From the NCBI GenBank assembly GCA_905221615.1, contig CAJNDT010004624.1, positions 532,291 to 596,290 on the forward strand: 64,000 nt of DNA, in the 5' to 3' direction. The notes under the pieces were generated by a model. The model did not search any database. It saw only the letters and a list, made by a program, of their open reading frames with translations, and was not told the origin of the DNA. The DNA comes from Symbiodinium sp. CCMP2592. Lineage: Eukaryota > Sar > Dinophyceae > Suessiales > Symbiodiniaceae. Shown in pieces: positions 24,250-34,089 of this stretch. A program made the translations under genes and the position numbers. Numbering within the stretch: the stretch's first letter is position 1; each line of letters begins with the position of its first letter.

Positions 24250-27200
24250 CGCTCCGTGCCCTCCTCTGGCAGCAGGTGAGACTAAGACTAAGTTAAGCCG
24301 AGTTTACGGAGTTTCTTTTCCAATATTCAGAGAGCAACAGTGAAGCAATTAGCCGTGCAGTTTGCGCTCGGTACAGCTCTCTGCCAGAGCCAGACTTGCG
24401 CCCCTGGCTGAAGTGCATCGGCCTTCCAACCCGACCAGCCTTTACAGGAAAATCCGCGCAGAGCCGGTGAGTCGCTGCCCGCACAACCCGACAAACCCGT
24501 AAACAGTGGCAACAGCCACAACAACTACAACAACGCAATGCGAGGAATGAGACTGATAGCAGCTGCTAGCAGCTAGCAAGACCAAGGACCAGGAGAACAA
24601 ATAACGCGTGACAGCGATTCAAGAAAACGACCAGCATGAACACAGATCCCAAGAGGTGTTGGCTGCTTGGGCCTTGGCAGTCTTCCTCGGCAAGGGTGCC
24701 GAGGCCCCGATATCCCTCCCACAGCTGAATGGAGTAGAGCTGCTCCTCGGCGGCAGGGGTGGGCTAGCAGCTGTCAGCTGCGGGTTGAGTGGGTTAGGGT
24801 GTTTCGGATCCAACCAGTTCCGACAACCAGCGAGGTTGAGTGAGACATGTGTGCGCGTGCGGTGCCCATGGAAACGAACGGTATCAATATCTTGATTTCT
24901 CAAGAGGTCGTGATACGGTTGACAATCTGACTGACGAGTCCGTCACACGTCATGCATCACCACCTTTATTATCGCGGCTGATCGCTGGCAGAAAACCCCG
25001 AAGTCTCGACGTGTCTCTGTTCTTTGCATAGTGGCCTGCCTCATACTTTGAAATTCAATGTTGAGGGTCCAATCGCCACAGCCAAAGGCTCAATCCCGAG
25101 GAGGCCATACCCCTCACACGCGCATCGGTCCTCGCCCACGTGCCTTGGACACAGGAGCGTTGACTCCATGTTCCTGCTCTCATTCTGTACCTAGCTTCCA
25201 GCTTTCATGCTTCACGTCTGATCTGGTGGCTTTAGTTGAGACGTCTGCTGAGGGAATCCGGAGCCCAAGGTCAAAGCGAACAGACATGTTTCCGGCTCTG
25301 GCTCTGGGCTGCTGATGCGTGCAGCCAGAGAACTGGAGCCTCGACGGAGTCTATTTTCACACCCCACCCAAGAACCCTCCAAAAAGTCTTGTGAGCACAG
25401 AGACAGCATTCACCGAGGAGGTGGCGGATGAAGTAGCAGATGATGTGGAGCCGGGCACAGGCGCATAGATCGCCGGCTACACATGTGTGGCTCCACAGTC
25501 CCCGTCACCAGCCTGCCAGTCATGCAGCGCTTAGTCGCTGCAGAAGTTGGAAGATGAGCTGAGTGCAGACATCGAGCAGCTGAGAATTGAAAAGAGGTAC
25601 CAGCAAAGTGGCAAGCTGTAGGCACGTCTATAGATCCGTTGAGCTTTTGCCATCCGTCCATTTGCTTGAAAAACTTCGTTGAAAAACATCTCACTGCACA
25701 GAAGCTATGCGCACATGGCGTGACCTCGGGGAGTAGTTGTTCGCCTTGAAATCGTACCTTCGCGCCGCCAACTCCGAACCTTCTTCTACAGACCCCAAAC
25801 TGCAGTCATCTCCAGTCTGACCGATTGCTGCGATTTGGAGTAGCACTGGAGCTTCTCTTCGTGTATTCCTACTGGGTTCAGAGAAGTGCCTCCACAGAGG
25901 ACAGTTGGTTGAGAGCTCGGTTCCGCCCCCTGAACGTGTGTGAGGTCTCCTGAAGCTTGCAAAGGCGCACCCTTGCATGTGAGCAATCTTGTTACGGCTG
26001 CATGTGCTGATGTTTGTCTGCAGGACCAAATGATCTTGACTGCTTTCTGGTTGAAATTGCGGATTAGCATCCAGCCCACTGATTTTCGACCTGTTCCCGG
26101 CTTGTCCGGCTATACTCAAGACTGAACGGCATCACGTGTGAGGAAGCTAAGTCGACACGGTGAAGACTTGCAGTTCAGGCTTGTACGGGTCTGGTAATGT
26201 CCACAATGGCACACGGCATGCTTTTTCGCGGGCTGGCCTGGCATGTGCACGCAGCCTGTGCCAGCACATCAGGGCCTCCCGGACATAGCTTTTCAACGTG
26301 CGTGCCCTTGTTCATAGCACCGAGTCAGGGGATGCTCACGTGCGAGTGGAACACTACTGCAGTGTCCAGGCAACACTTCCTTTAGCAATACAAGCATCTT
26401 CGAAGCTCGAGCCCCTGAATCGCCAAGAGTCGGATTCAGATTTAGTGGTGTCCCACCTGACATCTGTCGCGTCACATAGATGACGTGCTTAGCTGCCTCG
26501 TGCTTACTTAGTTTAGAGATCCTGCCTGGGGCCCTGAAGTGGCTAACCCCTTGTGCAGCATCGAACCACGAGCTTCCTTGCGAGGGTTCAAAGGCCGACT
26601 GCGCCCCAAGCCTTTTCCATGAAGCTACACTCCACTTGCCCTAGAAGATCTTGGCAGTGGCAAGGTCTTTTGGTGTGCTTTTGGCTGATGCTTCCCATTT
26701 CGTGCCTAAAGCTCCACGACTGGATGAGGGAAAGTGTATCATGCAACAGTTGGTTTCGCAGAGGATGGCCACTCGACTGCTAAGGGCACGGATACGTTAG
26801 TCATCATATCGGTTTGTCGCTGACTCAACACCTCCTCGGAGACCGTCAGCTTCCACGATCTCGAACACAAGGAAAACTGATGCCCTGAAGGTAGGAAGAA
26901 GACGAAGCAGGGTGTAGTTACAGTGTAGCCTCGCAACAGGCAGATGCAATCGAGACGGGTGCCCCAAAAGCTTCGCTCAAGCTGCTGCACGATGTGAGCT
27001 GTCAGCTGGAGATCTCTGCAGCATGCTCCGGCGTGTGGCGGCTGTTGCCGCTCCCTGCGCCATAGGTGCGGCCGTGGGATTATCGGTCCTGGACTTTCTG
27101 TGCGCCAGAGCAAACGTGTACGCGCGCGATCCGTCTGACAATAGAAGAACAGCCGTGTCCATCCGCCTTTGTTGGGCGGCACCAAATCAAGGCACCAGCA

Positions 27201-29715
27201 TGGTCGGAGCAACGGAATGGGCGTAGACGCTTGGATTGCCGGCCGTTTCACCCTGTGAACATGTAGGGCCAGAACCCAGAATACTTCCCGTTAGAGGTGC
27301 AGTCGTCCTCCTTTCCGATCGAAGGACTGACGGCCATGTGCCAAGCAAAATTTCTTTCCTGAAGCATGTTTAAGTAAGCATCTGTTCGCACAAGGCTGCT
27401 CAATTCTGCCAATGGTGTACAGCCGGCCTGCCCAATATTCTGTAATTTGACAGGCTGCTTCCACCTCGACTGCTGCTATGGCGGTTACTATTATTACTAT
27501 TAATTACTAGCGATTCGAGTACTTGTGCTAACTAGCATACCACCACTAGTTCTCATACGAATGCTGTTACTGCTGCTTCTTCCTTCCCCGGCGAACATCC
27601 ACAGATCATCCACAGTCCCCAGTCGGCAGGCTTCGCGTGGCTACGGAAGCCGCATTGTCCCAGACAATCCAATAAGCAAAAAGCGTAATTAATGGAGGAT
27701 GCACCGACACCGCCCTTCTGGGCCAAGCATCTTCTGCGACTGCTACGACGACTACTGATACTTCTTCTTGCATCATTTCAACTTCGCGTTTAAGTTTATT
27801 TCCTTTTCATCTATATACGTCTTCTGCTTCTGCTTCCAGGGCGATGGCGGCGACAGCTACTGTCATGCATACAGGCAGGAAGGTCATCATGCTCATCTTA
27901 GTCGTAGAAAGTCCAAATAGAGGCAAGGGTAGATGTCACTTTAAATGGGCAAGAATCAAGCAAACGAATTGCAAAATCAAGGTGCAGCTGTTAAATAGCT
28001 CAAGGTAAACAAATGTTAAATAAAGCTAGAACCAGTTGAAACAAAAAGGTCACGAAAAGGTGACAAAGAAGTGAAGACCCGGCACAGGCTCCGTGACTCG
28101 AAATTTCGGGAAATGGAAATACGAGAGATCGCTTGACACTTTCCTATTTCCTCCTGCACACGCTAGCTCAGACACCACCTGTGCCGTGAGTCGGAGGACC
28201 CTGCTGCTTCGCCTGGCTGCAGCGGCAGAGTCCAGTGAGCAGGTCTGTGTAAGCCGTGGTGCAAGCCGGATTCGGAAGCCTTTCGTTCACACGACGAGAG
28301 CGAGGGGGAGAGAGAGGGAGAAAGAGAGAGAGCGAGAGAGATTACAAGGGGCAGCCCTCCGGGCGGGGGCGTGCCCTCAAGCCTTGTGAAAGAAAGAGAT
28401 GGCATTGCTCCGTCACCTTCTCCCACTGCAGCTGAACAAAGCCCTCGCAACAAGGCACTCTGTAATCTGCTGTGCGGTGCCACCCTTCCAGATAAAGCGA
28501 GTCTTCCCCACTTCGTCAAGCTTTTGTTGCATCCTGCCCTTCGTCAACCCAACATATCTTTACAACTCAGGTTGATGTTATTTGGCGACAGGTGGAGAGA
28601 GCAAGAAGAACGCACGTAAGTCTGTAGTCGCTAGGCTGAGGGGACAGTTAGTGCAATGGTTTTTAGGGGCACCTTGTACTATGCTTGACGTGCTTTCGCA
28701 TGCTGTGCTGGTTTGCGCCCACTGTGGTGCACCTAGCCTCGCAACCCCCACGTGAGCCTGACCAAGATCAACCCGGGATCCTCTTGTAAAATGGTATTCT
28801 GCACGAGGCAAGCAGCCACGAATCGGCACAACCCGGGATGCAAAGCTTTCAAGCTCCCCGCCCAGAAGAACGAGAAACCAACACAAACCTTTTCCAAACC
28901 TCACTTTGCTTGCCAGTGGGGCTTGCTGGGCTGCGCGGCCTTTGTTCTTTGCTTCATCCCAGCGACGCTCTTCATGATACCAACAGGTGCCAAGCTCTGC
29001 GAGCACTTGCACTTGGGAATTTCATGCCCGGAGGTTCGGGCGTAGTCTAGATGCAGGATTGCGGGGGTGGGACTTACACCGGACCTTGACTCAGTAGTTT
29101 AATTTGAAACGCTGCGCGTCGTCCGCCTCGGCCCGGCTGTACGCGCATGCGGCGAGTGTTGCTACTAGTACTATCTGCAGCAAGCTCTTGTAGGAAAAAA
29201 AGTGACAGTTGGAATCGCACTTATAGTAAAAGTAATGTTCATAGCAACACGAAGCAGGATGATTGTGAGTAGTATTAGTAGTGGTAGTATCAGTACGAAT
29301 TTTGGTGTCGTCATTCCGAAACACTGGATACCAAGACTCTCGCAAGCGGCGGGATGCTTTAAGTATGGGCCGTTGAGGCTGTGGATTTCGTGGGAGTCTT
29401 GGATTAGGGAAGCATCACAGCCTTTTCAACCACGTTACTCCGCCTATCCCAACGAAAGGGCGTCTCAAACAAGCCTGAGACGCAAAGCCATCAATTCGAT
29501 ACCAACATAGGGGCCCAAACAATGATTAAGACCCTGCTGGGGTCTTTTTGATAGAGTTAAAGTATATTGAAGTCATAAAGGCCTTGCAAGAAATAGAGAC
29601 GGCAGCCATGCATGGCCGCTGGGCGCCACCGGAGCCGGTGGTGCAGCCTTATAAAGGCGAGCCCCAACACATAAAGATGCTACATTGCAGTCCCGTGTCG
29701 TCGAAAACTCCAGAA
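24250..29715. other. No gene recognised
   Basis: Frames of 60-170 codons exist on both strands but show no domain, membrane pattern or exon logic. A (GA)n patch lies near 28300-28345 and AT-rich sequence near 27480-27820. The frame at 28752-29045 contains one hydrophobic stretch (GCAAFVLCFIPATLFMI), which alone does not justify a gene call. Confidence 0.4.
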
Positions 29716-29726
29716 AGCTCGCGGAG

Positions 29727-29775
29727 GGGCGGGAGGGAAGGGGGGGAGGGGGGGGAGGGGGGGGAGGGGGCGGGG
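29727..29775. repeat. G-rich purine tract flanking the 5' LTR
   Basis: GGGAGG-type runs end directly at the first base of the LTR. A similar G tract follows the 3' LTR, suggesting that the element integrated into one pre-existing G-rich tract. Confidence 0.8.
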
Positions 29776-29941
29776 TGAAACACTGAATGTTACACATCCA
29801 GGTGCCTGTCTGTTTCACGTATCACTTGCATGTATCCATGCCTGTTGCTCAAGGTTCTAGTGCAGTGGACTACAGCTGTGCGCCTGTAGCAAAAGAGACA
29901 CCTGAGTGCCTGTGTTCCTGTACGCCTAGCGAGGGGATACA
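29776..29941 (+). repeat. 5' LTR
   Basis: It begins TGAAACACTG, ends GGGGATACA, and matches 52023-52188 with no difference I could see. The next base (C) is also shared, so the boundary is good to one base. It is short for an LTR. No TATA-like box stands out. Confidence 0.85.
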
Positions 29942-29962
29942 CGTCCAGGTTACATCTCAACG

Positions 29963-29974
29963 TGGTAGCGGAGC
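29963..29974 (+). promoter_or_regulatory. Possible primer-binding site (weak)
   Basis: TGGTAGCGGAGC resembles the complement of an initiator-Met tRNA 3' end (TGGTATCAGAGC-like). It begins about 21 bases inside the LTR edge, further than usual, so this is only a candidate. Confidence 0.2.
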
Positions 29975-30115
29975 TCCCGGGAAACGGGAAGCTTCACACT
30001 TGTGGAGGTACCCGTTCGGTACTCTCTACACAGGTGGAGGCAACCGGAATACCCGGTGTGCTTCACTCAGGTGAAGGTGACCGGAGTCTCTCCGGCACAC
30101 TTCACTCAGGTGAAG
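29975..30115 (+). promoter_or_regulatory. Structured 5' leader: chain of adjacent hairpins
   Basis: Between the LTR and gag, short hairpins follow one another almost without spacing. They are 29975-29989 (TCCCG/CGGGA), 29992-30007, 30008-30022 (GTACC/GGTAC), 30024-30039, 30043-30057 (ACCGG/CCGGT), 30061-30076 and 30100-30115. Four of them (29992, 30024, 30061, 30100) belong to the 16-nt hairpin family described below. The last two sit in a ~39-bp imperfect tandem repeat. A packaging, dimerisation or translation-control role is conceivable but not shown. Confidence 0.6.
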
Positions 30116-30161
30116 ATAACCGGAAGAGGTTTCTCCCGGGGCTCGATCCAAGAACAGCGCA

Positions 30162-30390
30162 ATGGCTAGCCACTCTGCGACTATCTTTGAGCATGAAGGA
30201 GGAGATGATGACTACCTCCTCCACGGAAATGAATCTTTCGCGACTAATCATCGTCATCTCAATGAATTACACCGTCTTTCAGCTTTCCAGCAGGTGACCA
30301 CCAAAGTACCTCCATCTTATGATGGCAGAAGCAGTTGGTTTGCCTATGAAGATGCGATCGATGACTGGTGTGACATTACTGAGCTAGACA
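30162..30390 (+). pseudogene. Copia-type Gag, 5' part (interrupted)
   Basis: The frame opens with MASHSATIFEHEGGDDD and reaches VPPSYDGRSSWFAYEDAIDD, WCDITELD. The segment PPSYDGRSSWFAYEDAIDDW is typical of the start of dinoflagellate Copia Gag. At 30390/30391 the nested element begins, and the frame runs about 20 codons into it before stopping at 30449. The continuation is at 37936 in the same frame. Gag would package the element RNA, but this copy cannot make intact Gag unless the insertion is removed. Confidence 0.7.
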
Positions 30391-30531
30391 AGTTGCAACA
30401 CGATTCCTCGTGGCGCCTTGTTTGTAACATGAGTGTCATGATGCAATGAGCATCATTGCTTACATCTGGATGATTGGTCGATCAAGGGGATGGGAGGGTG
30501 GGAAAGACCAGGGTGTCTGGTCAAAGTGATG
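30391..30531 (+). repeat. Split direct repeat A1
   Basis: It starts AGTTGCAACACGATTCC and ends GGTCAAAGTGATG, with an exact match to A2 at 37557-37697 as far as I can see. It overlaps the first 14 codons of the recombinase frame. Confidence 0.9.
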
Positions 30532-32502
30532 AACGGGGGTGATTCAGGGGGGAAAGTGGAGGACCCACCGAACCTCGATGTGCAGCGATTCCTCGAGATC
30601 GCTCGAATGGCGGGAAGACCCGTGGGGCTTCCGACGTTCCCATGGGAACAATCGCCCTTCGTTCAAAATGTCTTAGGAACTAGTGTGACGCCATGGCTGG
30701 AGCATCTTGCTGTTCCATCCAATCTGCCATACTTGGAAACACAGAGTGAGCCGATGACCCTGCAGTCGAAGCAGGCTAAAGTGCGCATTTACATCGACCG
30801 AGCAGCATCAAGTTGCGCAGCGACTGATCGCAGTCTTGCGCTACGCAAATGGAGTGAGCTGCTCCTGATCAATCCGGGGGCAACGGCAGCTGGCCGTCAG
30901 TTGATCGACGAGACCAGCAAGCATGAAGATGAAAATCAAGCTTGGCAAATCTTACAGGATCACTTTGCACGCAAATCCACGTCTACATTGAGGACGCGGG
31001 TAAACTCTTTGTGTTTGTTTTGTAGGTGGTTCAACAGCGAGTTTCCTCACCAGGTGGCTCTGCCTCCAACAGAGGAAAGTGTCTACAAATATTTGTGCCA
31101 CTTGCGAAAGGTAGGTGCTCCCGCCACGCGGGGGTCAACTTTCATGGGATCTCTTGCATTCTTGTCTGGTTTCATGGGTATGAGCGATGCAGAGGCTGCG
31201 GCTTTCTCTCAGAGGGCCCTAGGCGTTGCTCATTTGATGTATGTCAGTAAATCTCCGCTCAAACGAGCTCCGGCACTTACAATCCCGATGATCTGTATCT
31301 TGGAGTTGGCTGCGGAGTATGAGTCCGACCTGTACACTCGGGCCTTCGCAGGGTTTGCCCTGATGCTCCTTTTTGGTAGAATGCGATGTTCTGACGGGAA
31401 CAGGTTGGAATGTGGCGCAATTGAAGGCAAGTTCCTTGAAGGCAGTCTCATGAAGGTTAAGACGGCCCGTACTAAGGAGAAACAAGTCTCTTTTCTGCCA
31501 GTTGTTGTGCCAGCCATTGGCCTCCTCGGCTTCAGCTGGCTGGAATCATTTGCATCAGCACGATCTCAGCTAGGACTCAATCCGCTCCCCACTGAGCGGG
31601 ACAGAAGGACTCGCATCACCGAGAGGGAGAAGTTCGTGTTCTTCCCGAGCGAGGCAACCGTGGGTTCCGGGAAGCAGTCTGCAATTAGTGCTGCAGATGT
31701 CTCGCAGCGGTTACGCGAACTTTTGTCCAAGTTGTTGCCATTCAACGAAGTGCAAGACTATTCCAGCCACAGCCTTAAAGCAACTATGTTAAGCATGTTC
31801 AACAAGTATGGCGAAGATCACTATCTTGATGAAGCGCAGCTGCTGGGGTATCATGTTCTACCGGGGCGGCAATCAGTACTCAACTACACTCGGGATGCTT
31901 TGGCACGGCCGATCAGAGTCTTCACGGAAATGATTTCGTGCGTATCTGAAGGATCTTTCATGCCAGACAACTCCCGTGGCAACCTGTTCCCCGAGATTGA
32001 CAACCAGATCTGTGCGCAGTCCCAGTTCGAAAAACACATCGGCATGACATGGAAACAAGCCATTGAAGTGCTCTCGGGCAAGTGTTTTCTCAAGTCTGAA
32101 CAGATGCACCCAGCGAAGGGAAATCAGTCAGATGTGCACGGTGATGTGCCGGATGAGGGTGTCTCATCCGAGGTCCGCCCGGCGATGTTGCCGGAGGTTG
32201 GCATGGAGGTGCGAAGCCCGAGCTGCACTTCATCTGATAGCGATTCTGAATCGTCTGAGTCTTCGGCATCCTCACATGAAAAGGGGTTTGCAGCTCTCTG
32301 TGTAGAGAAGTCAAGGAAGAAGGCAAACAATGCAGATCAGTCAGTTATGTACAGGCATAGGCAAAGGCGTACCCTTCACATGGGCCACGCCGTGTCGAGG
32401 GCAAAGCTCGCCTGTGGAAGGCCTCTAACAACGGCAATGGCCGTGTTCAGAGGAAGAGCTGACGAGGCATGGCCTCATTGCAAGGACTGCTTCGGTGTGT
32501 AG
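30490..32502 (+). CDS. Tyrosine recombinase of the nested retrotransposon
   Basis: This 670-residue frame should cut and rejoin DNA to integrate the element cDNA. An N-terminal helical region (about 165-245) resembles a core-binding domain. The catalytic part has the first-Arg box LFGRMRCSD (Arg near 299), the box SSHSLKATML (His 427; the usual HxxR Arg is Lys 430), a GYH segment, and the nucleophile region LNYTRDAL (Tyr 466). The end has an acidic/Ser-rich stretch followed by CGRPL...HCKDCF, a likely small zinc-binding tail. The ORF lies 5' of the gag-like and RT ORFs, whereas in many DIRS/Ngaro elements the recombinase is last. The recombinase core shows no stop or frameshift. The first Met lies inside A1, and the true start may be Met 16 or later. 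Confidence 0.8.
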   Translation: MGGWERPGCLVKVMNGGDSGGKVEDPPNLDVQRFLEIARMAGRPVGLPTFPWEQSPFVQNVLGTSVTPWLEHLAVPSNLPYLETQSEPMTLQSKQAKVRIYIDRAASSCAATDRSLALRKWSELLLINPGATAAGRQLIDETSKHEDENQAWQILQDHFARKSTSTLRTRVNSLCLFCRWFNSEFPHQVALPPTEESVYKYLCHLRKVGAPATRGSTFMGSLAFLSGFMGMSDAEAAAFSQRALGVAHLMYVSKSPLKRAPALTIPMICILELAAEYESDLYTRAFAGFALMLLFGRMRCSDGNRLECGAIEGKFLEGSLMKVKTARTKEKQVSFLPVVVPAIGLLGFSWLESFASARSQLGLNPLPTERDRRTRITEREKFVFFPSEATVGSGKQSAISAADVSQRLRELLSKLLPFNEVQDYSSHSLKATMLSMFNKYGEDHYLDEAQLLGYHVLPGRQSVLNYTRDALARPIRVFTEMISCVSEGSFMPDNSRGNLFPEIDNQICAQSQFEKHIGMTWKQAIEVLSGKCFLKSEQMHPAKGNQSDVHGDVPDEGVSSEVRPAMLPEVGMEVRSPSCTSSDSDSESSESSASSHEKGFAALCVEKSRKKANNADQSVMYRHRQRRTLHMGHAVSRAKLACGRPLTTAMAVFRGRADEAWPHCKDCFGV

Positions 32503-32778
32503 CAGCATCCATGCCCTCTTTGTTGTTATGTGTGAAGAACTCCCTGGTCTCCTTTTTGAAATTCGGATGGCGGAGACATGGAGTAACAAATGACTGTTCT
32601 GTGTTTGCTCCACGACAGCGTGTGCTGCCTGTAAGCCCCATGGTGAGTGCAGGAGTCTTGCGAATGTCACGCTGAGGTCTGGAGCAGGACTTGCGTGTTG
32701 CTGTGTTTCCTCTTTCAAGCCGGGTTTGAGGGTGTTTGTGTAGTCGTGCAAGTAGTGTCTCCAACCCTCCTCATTCTG

Positions 32779-34089
32779 ATGTTGGACTCTCAGGCCACGT
32801 TTGAGGCCCGCGCGAGAGAAATCGGCTTCTCGGATGCCGAAATCGCTGTATTCAAACAGCAAGGTTGGGACACTTTCGGGCGGTTGGCCTTCGCAAAGAA
32901 TTACACACCGGGTCAGACCGACGACCAACCGCTCATCGAACTCGCCGCAATCATCACTAACACCGCACCGCCCCCACCAAATCGGGTGCCTTTGGTACGG
33001 AGGATCGTGTTTGAAAGCTACACCTTCGCCTCAGCGGACCTTAAAAGCCGCATCGACAGAAAAGATGACGACACACCGAGAAAGCTCGCTGTGGCAGAGA
33101 GGGCATCGCGGCACCAGGACCAGGTCCGGCGACTCCGGGGCCTCAACTTGGTTGGGGAGCTGGAAGCCAGCCATTCGTTGATTGACGCAGTCGTACAAAT
33201 GTACGATGACAACCAGCTTCGCTATCTGCGATGGGATCAATGTACCAAACGTGATCAAGAGCTGATGGGCATCAAGTCGGACCCTATGTGGAAGCCGGAC
33301 GCTAACGGTGTCATCAAAGAGGTCAAAACAGCCGCCGAGCTGAAGGCAGACACTAGCACTGATCTAAAATTGAAGTTTGCATTGCAACGCAGATCACTGG
33401 CTTTCGACCAAACGCGACTCATCGACTATGACAAAATGGAGCGTTGGACCCAGGTCCTCATCGATGCTTTCTTGGAGGTCCCCCCTGCGAACTATGCAAA
33501 GGTCACGATTGAGCAGGTGCACAATGCTGACTTGGCTCTTTTCAAGTACATGATGAAGGAGACTCGCTTCGGCATCAAACCGCTGGCGGATGGGACCTTG
33601 CCACTTGAAAGAGCTCTTCAGGCCGCCATGGCTGCGCCAGAAGTTCGCCTATGCCTACAACCGTTGCAAGCACCGGGAGGCCCTAAACGTAAAGCAGATG
33701 AGGCTGGTTTGGAGGAGGCTCCCTCGAGTAAGCATCGAACTCCAGCCGAGCCGTCCAAAGCTAAAACGGAGGAGGAGCGTTTGAGGCGACAGGTTCAGAA
33801 CTTGCAGGGTCAGGTGAAGAACCTGCAGGCACAACGAGGGCGAGGAAACCCAGGAAAAGGGGGCCGTAAAGGACAAGGGCGTGGGCGTGGTTTCAATCGT
33901 GATCCTGTTCGGATGCCTGAGCGCCTTATCGGTTATTCAGCTACAAAGCCTGATGGCGAACCAGTGTGCTTTGATTACAACCTCGATGGCTGCTCCAATG
34001 CAGCAGCCGGCGAGAAATGCCGAAAAGGATGGAACGTGTGTATCAAATGCTATGGCAATCACCCTTTACGTGACTGCCCAAAGAGCTGA
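32779..34089 (+). CDS. Gag-like nucleocapsid protein of the nested element
   Basis: The frame is open from 32647, but MLDSQATFEARAREIGFSDA at 32779 is the N-terminus I would expect for this dinoflagellate Gag-like family, so that Met is preferred. The protein (about 437 residues) has a helical N-terminal half, a charged segment with a coiled-coil look (EEERLRRQVQNLQGQVKNL), and a Gly/Arg/Lys-rich stretch (GRGNPGKGGRKGQGRGRG). It ends in a Cys/His cluster (CFDYNLDGC...CRKGWNVCIKCYGNHPLRDC) of the zinc-knuckle/CCCH kind. RNA binding and packaging is the likely role. It ends with a single TGA, and the next ORF continues in the same frame. Confidence 0.75.
   Translation: MLDSQATFEARAREIGFSDAEIAVFKQQGWDTFGRLAFAKNYTPGQTDDQPLIELAAIITNTAPPPPNRVPLVRRIVFESYTFASADLKSRIDRKDDDTPRKLAVAERASRHQDQVRRLRGLNLVGELEASHSLIDAVVQMYDDNQLRYLRWDQCTKRDQELMGIKSDPMWKPDANGVIKEVKTAAELKADTSTDLKLKFALQRRSLAFDQTRLIDYDKMERWTQVLIDAFLEVPPANYAKVTIEQVHNADLALFKYMMKETRFGIKPLADGTLPLERALQAAMAAPEVRLCLQPLQAPGGPKRKADEAGLEEAPSSKHRTPAEPSKAKTEEERLRRQVQNLQGQVKNLQAQRGRGNPGKGGRKGQGRGRGFNRDPVRMPERLIGYSATKPDGEPVCFDYNLDGCSNAAAGEKCRKGWNVCIKCYGNHPLRDCPKS

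Noticed and set aside
23848-24343. 132-149-codon Thr/Asn/Ser-rich frames
   Set aside because: Translation of CAA-rich low-complexity DNA.
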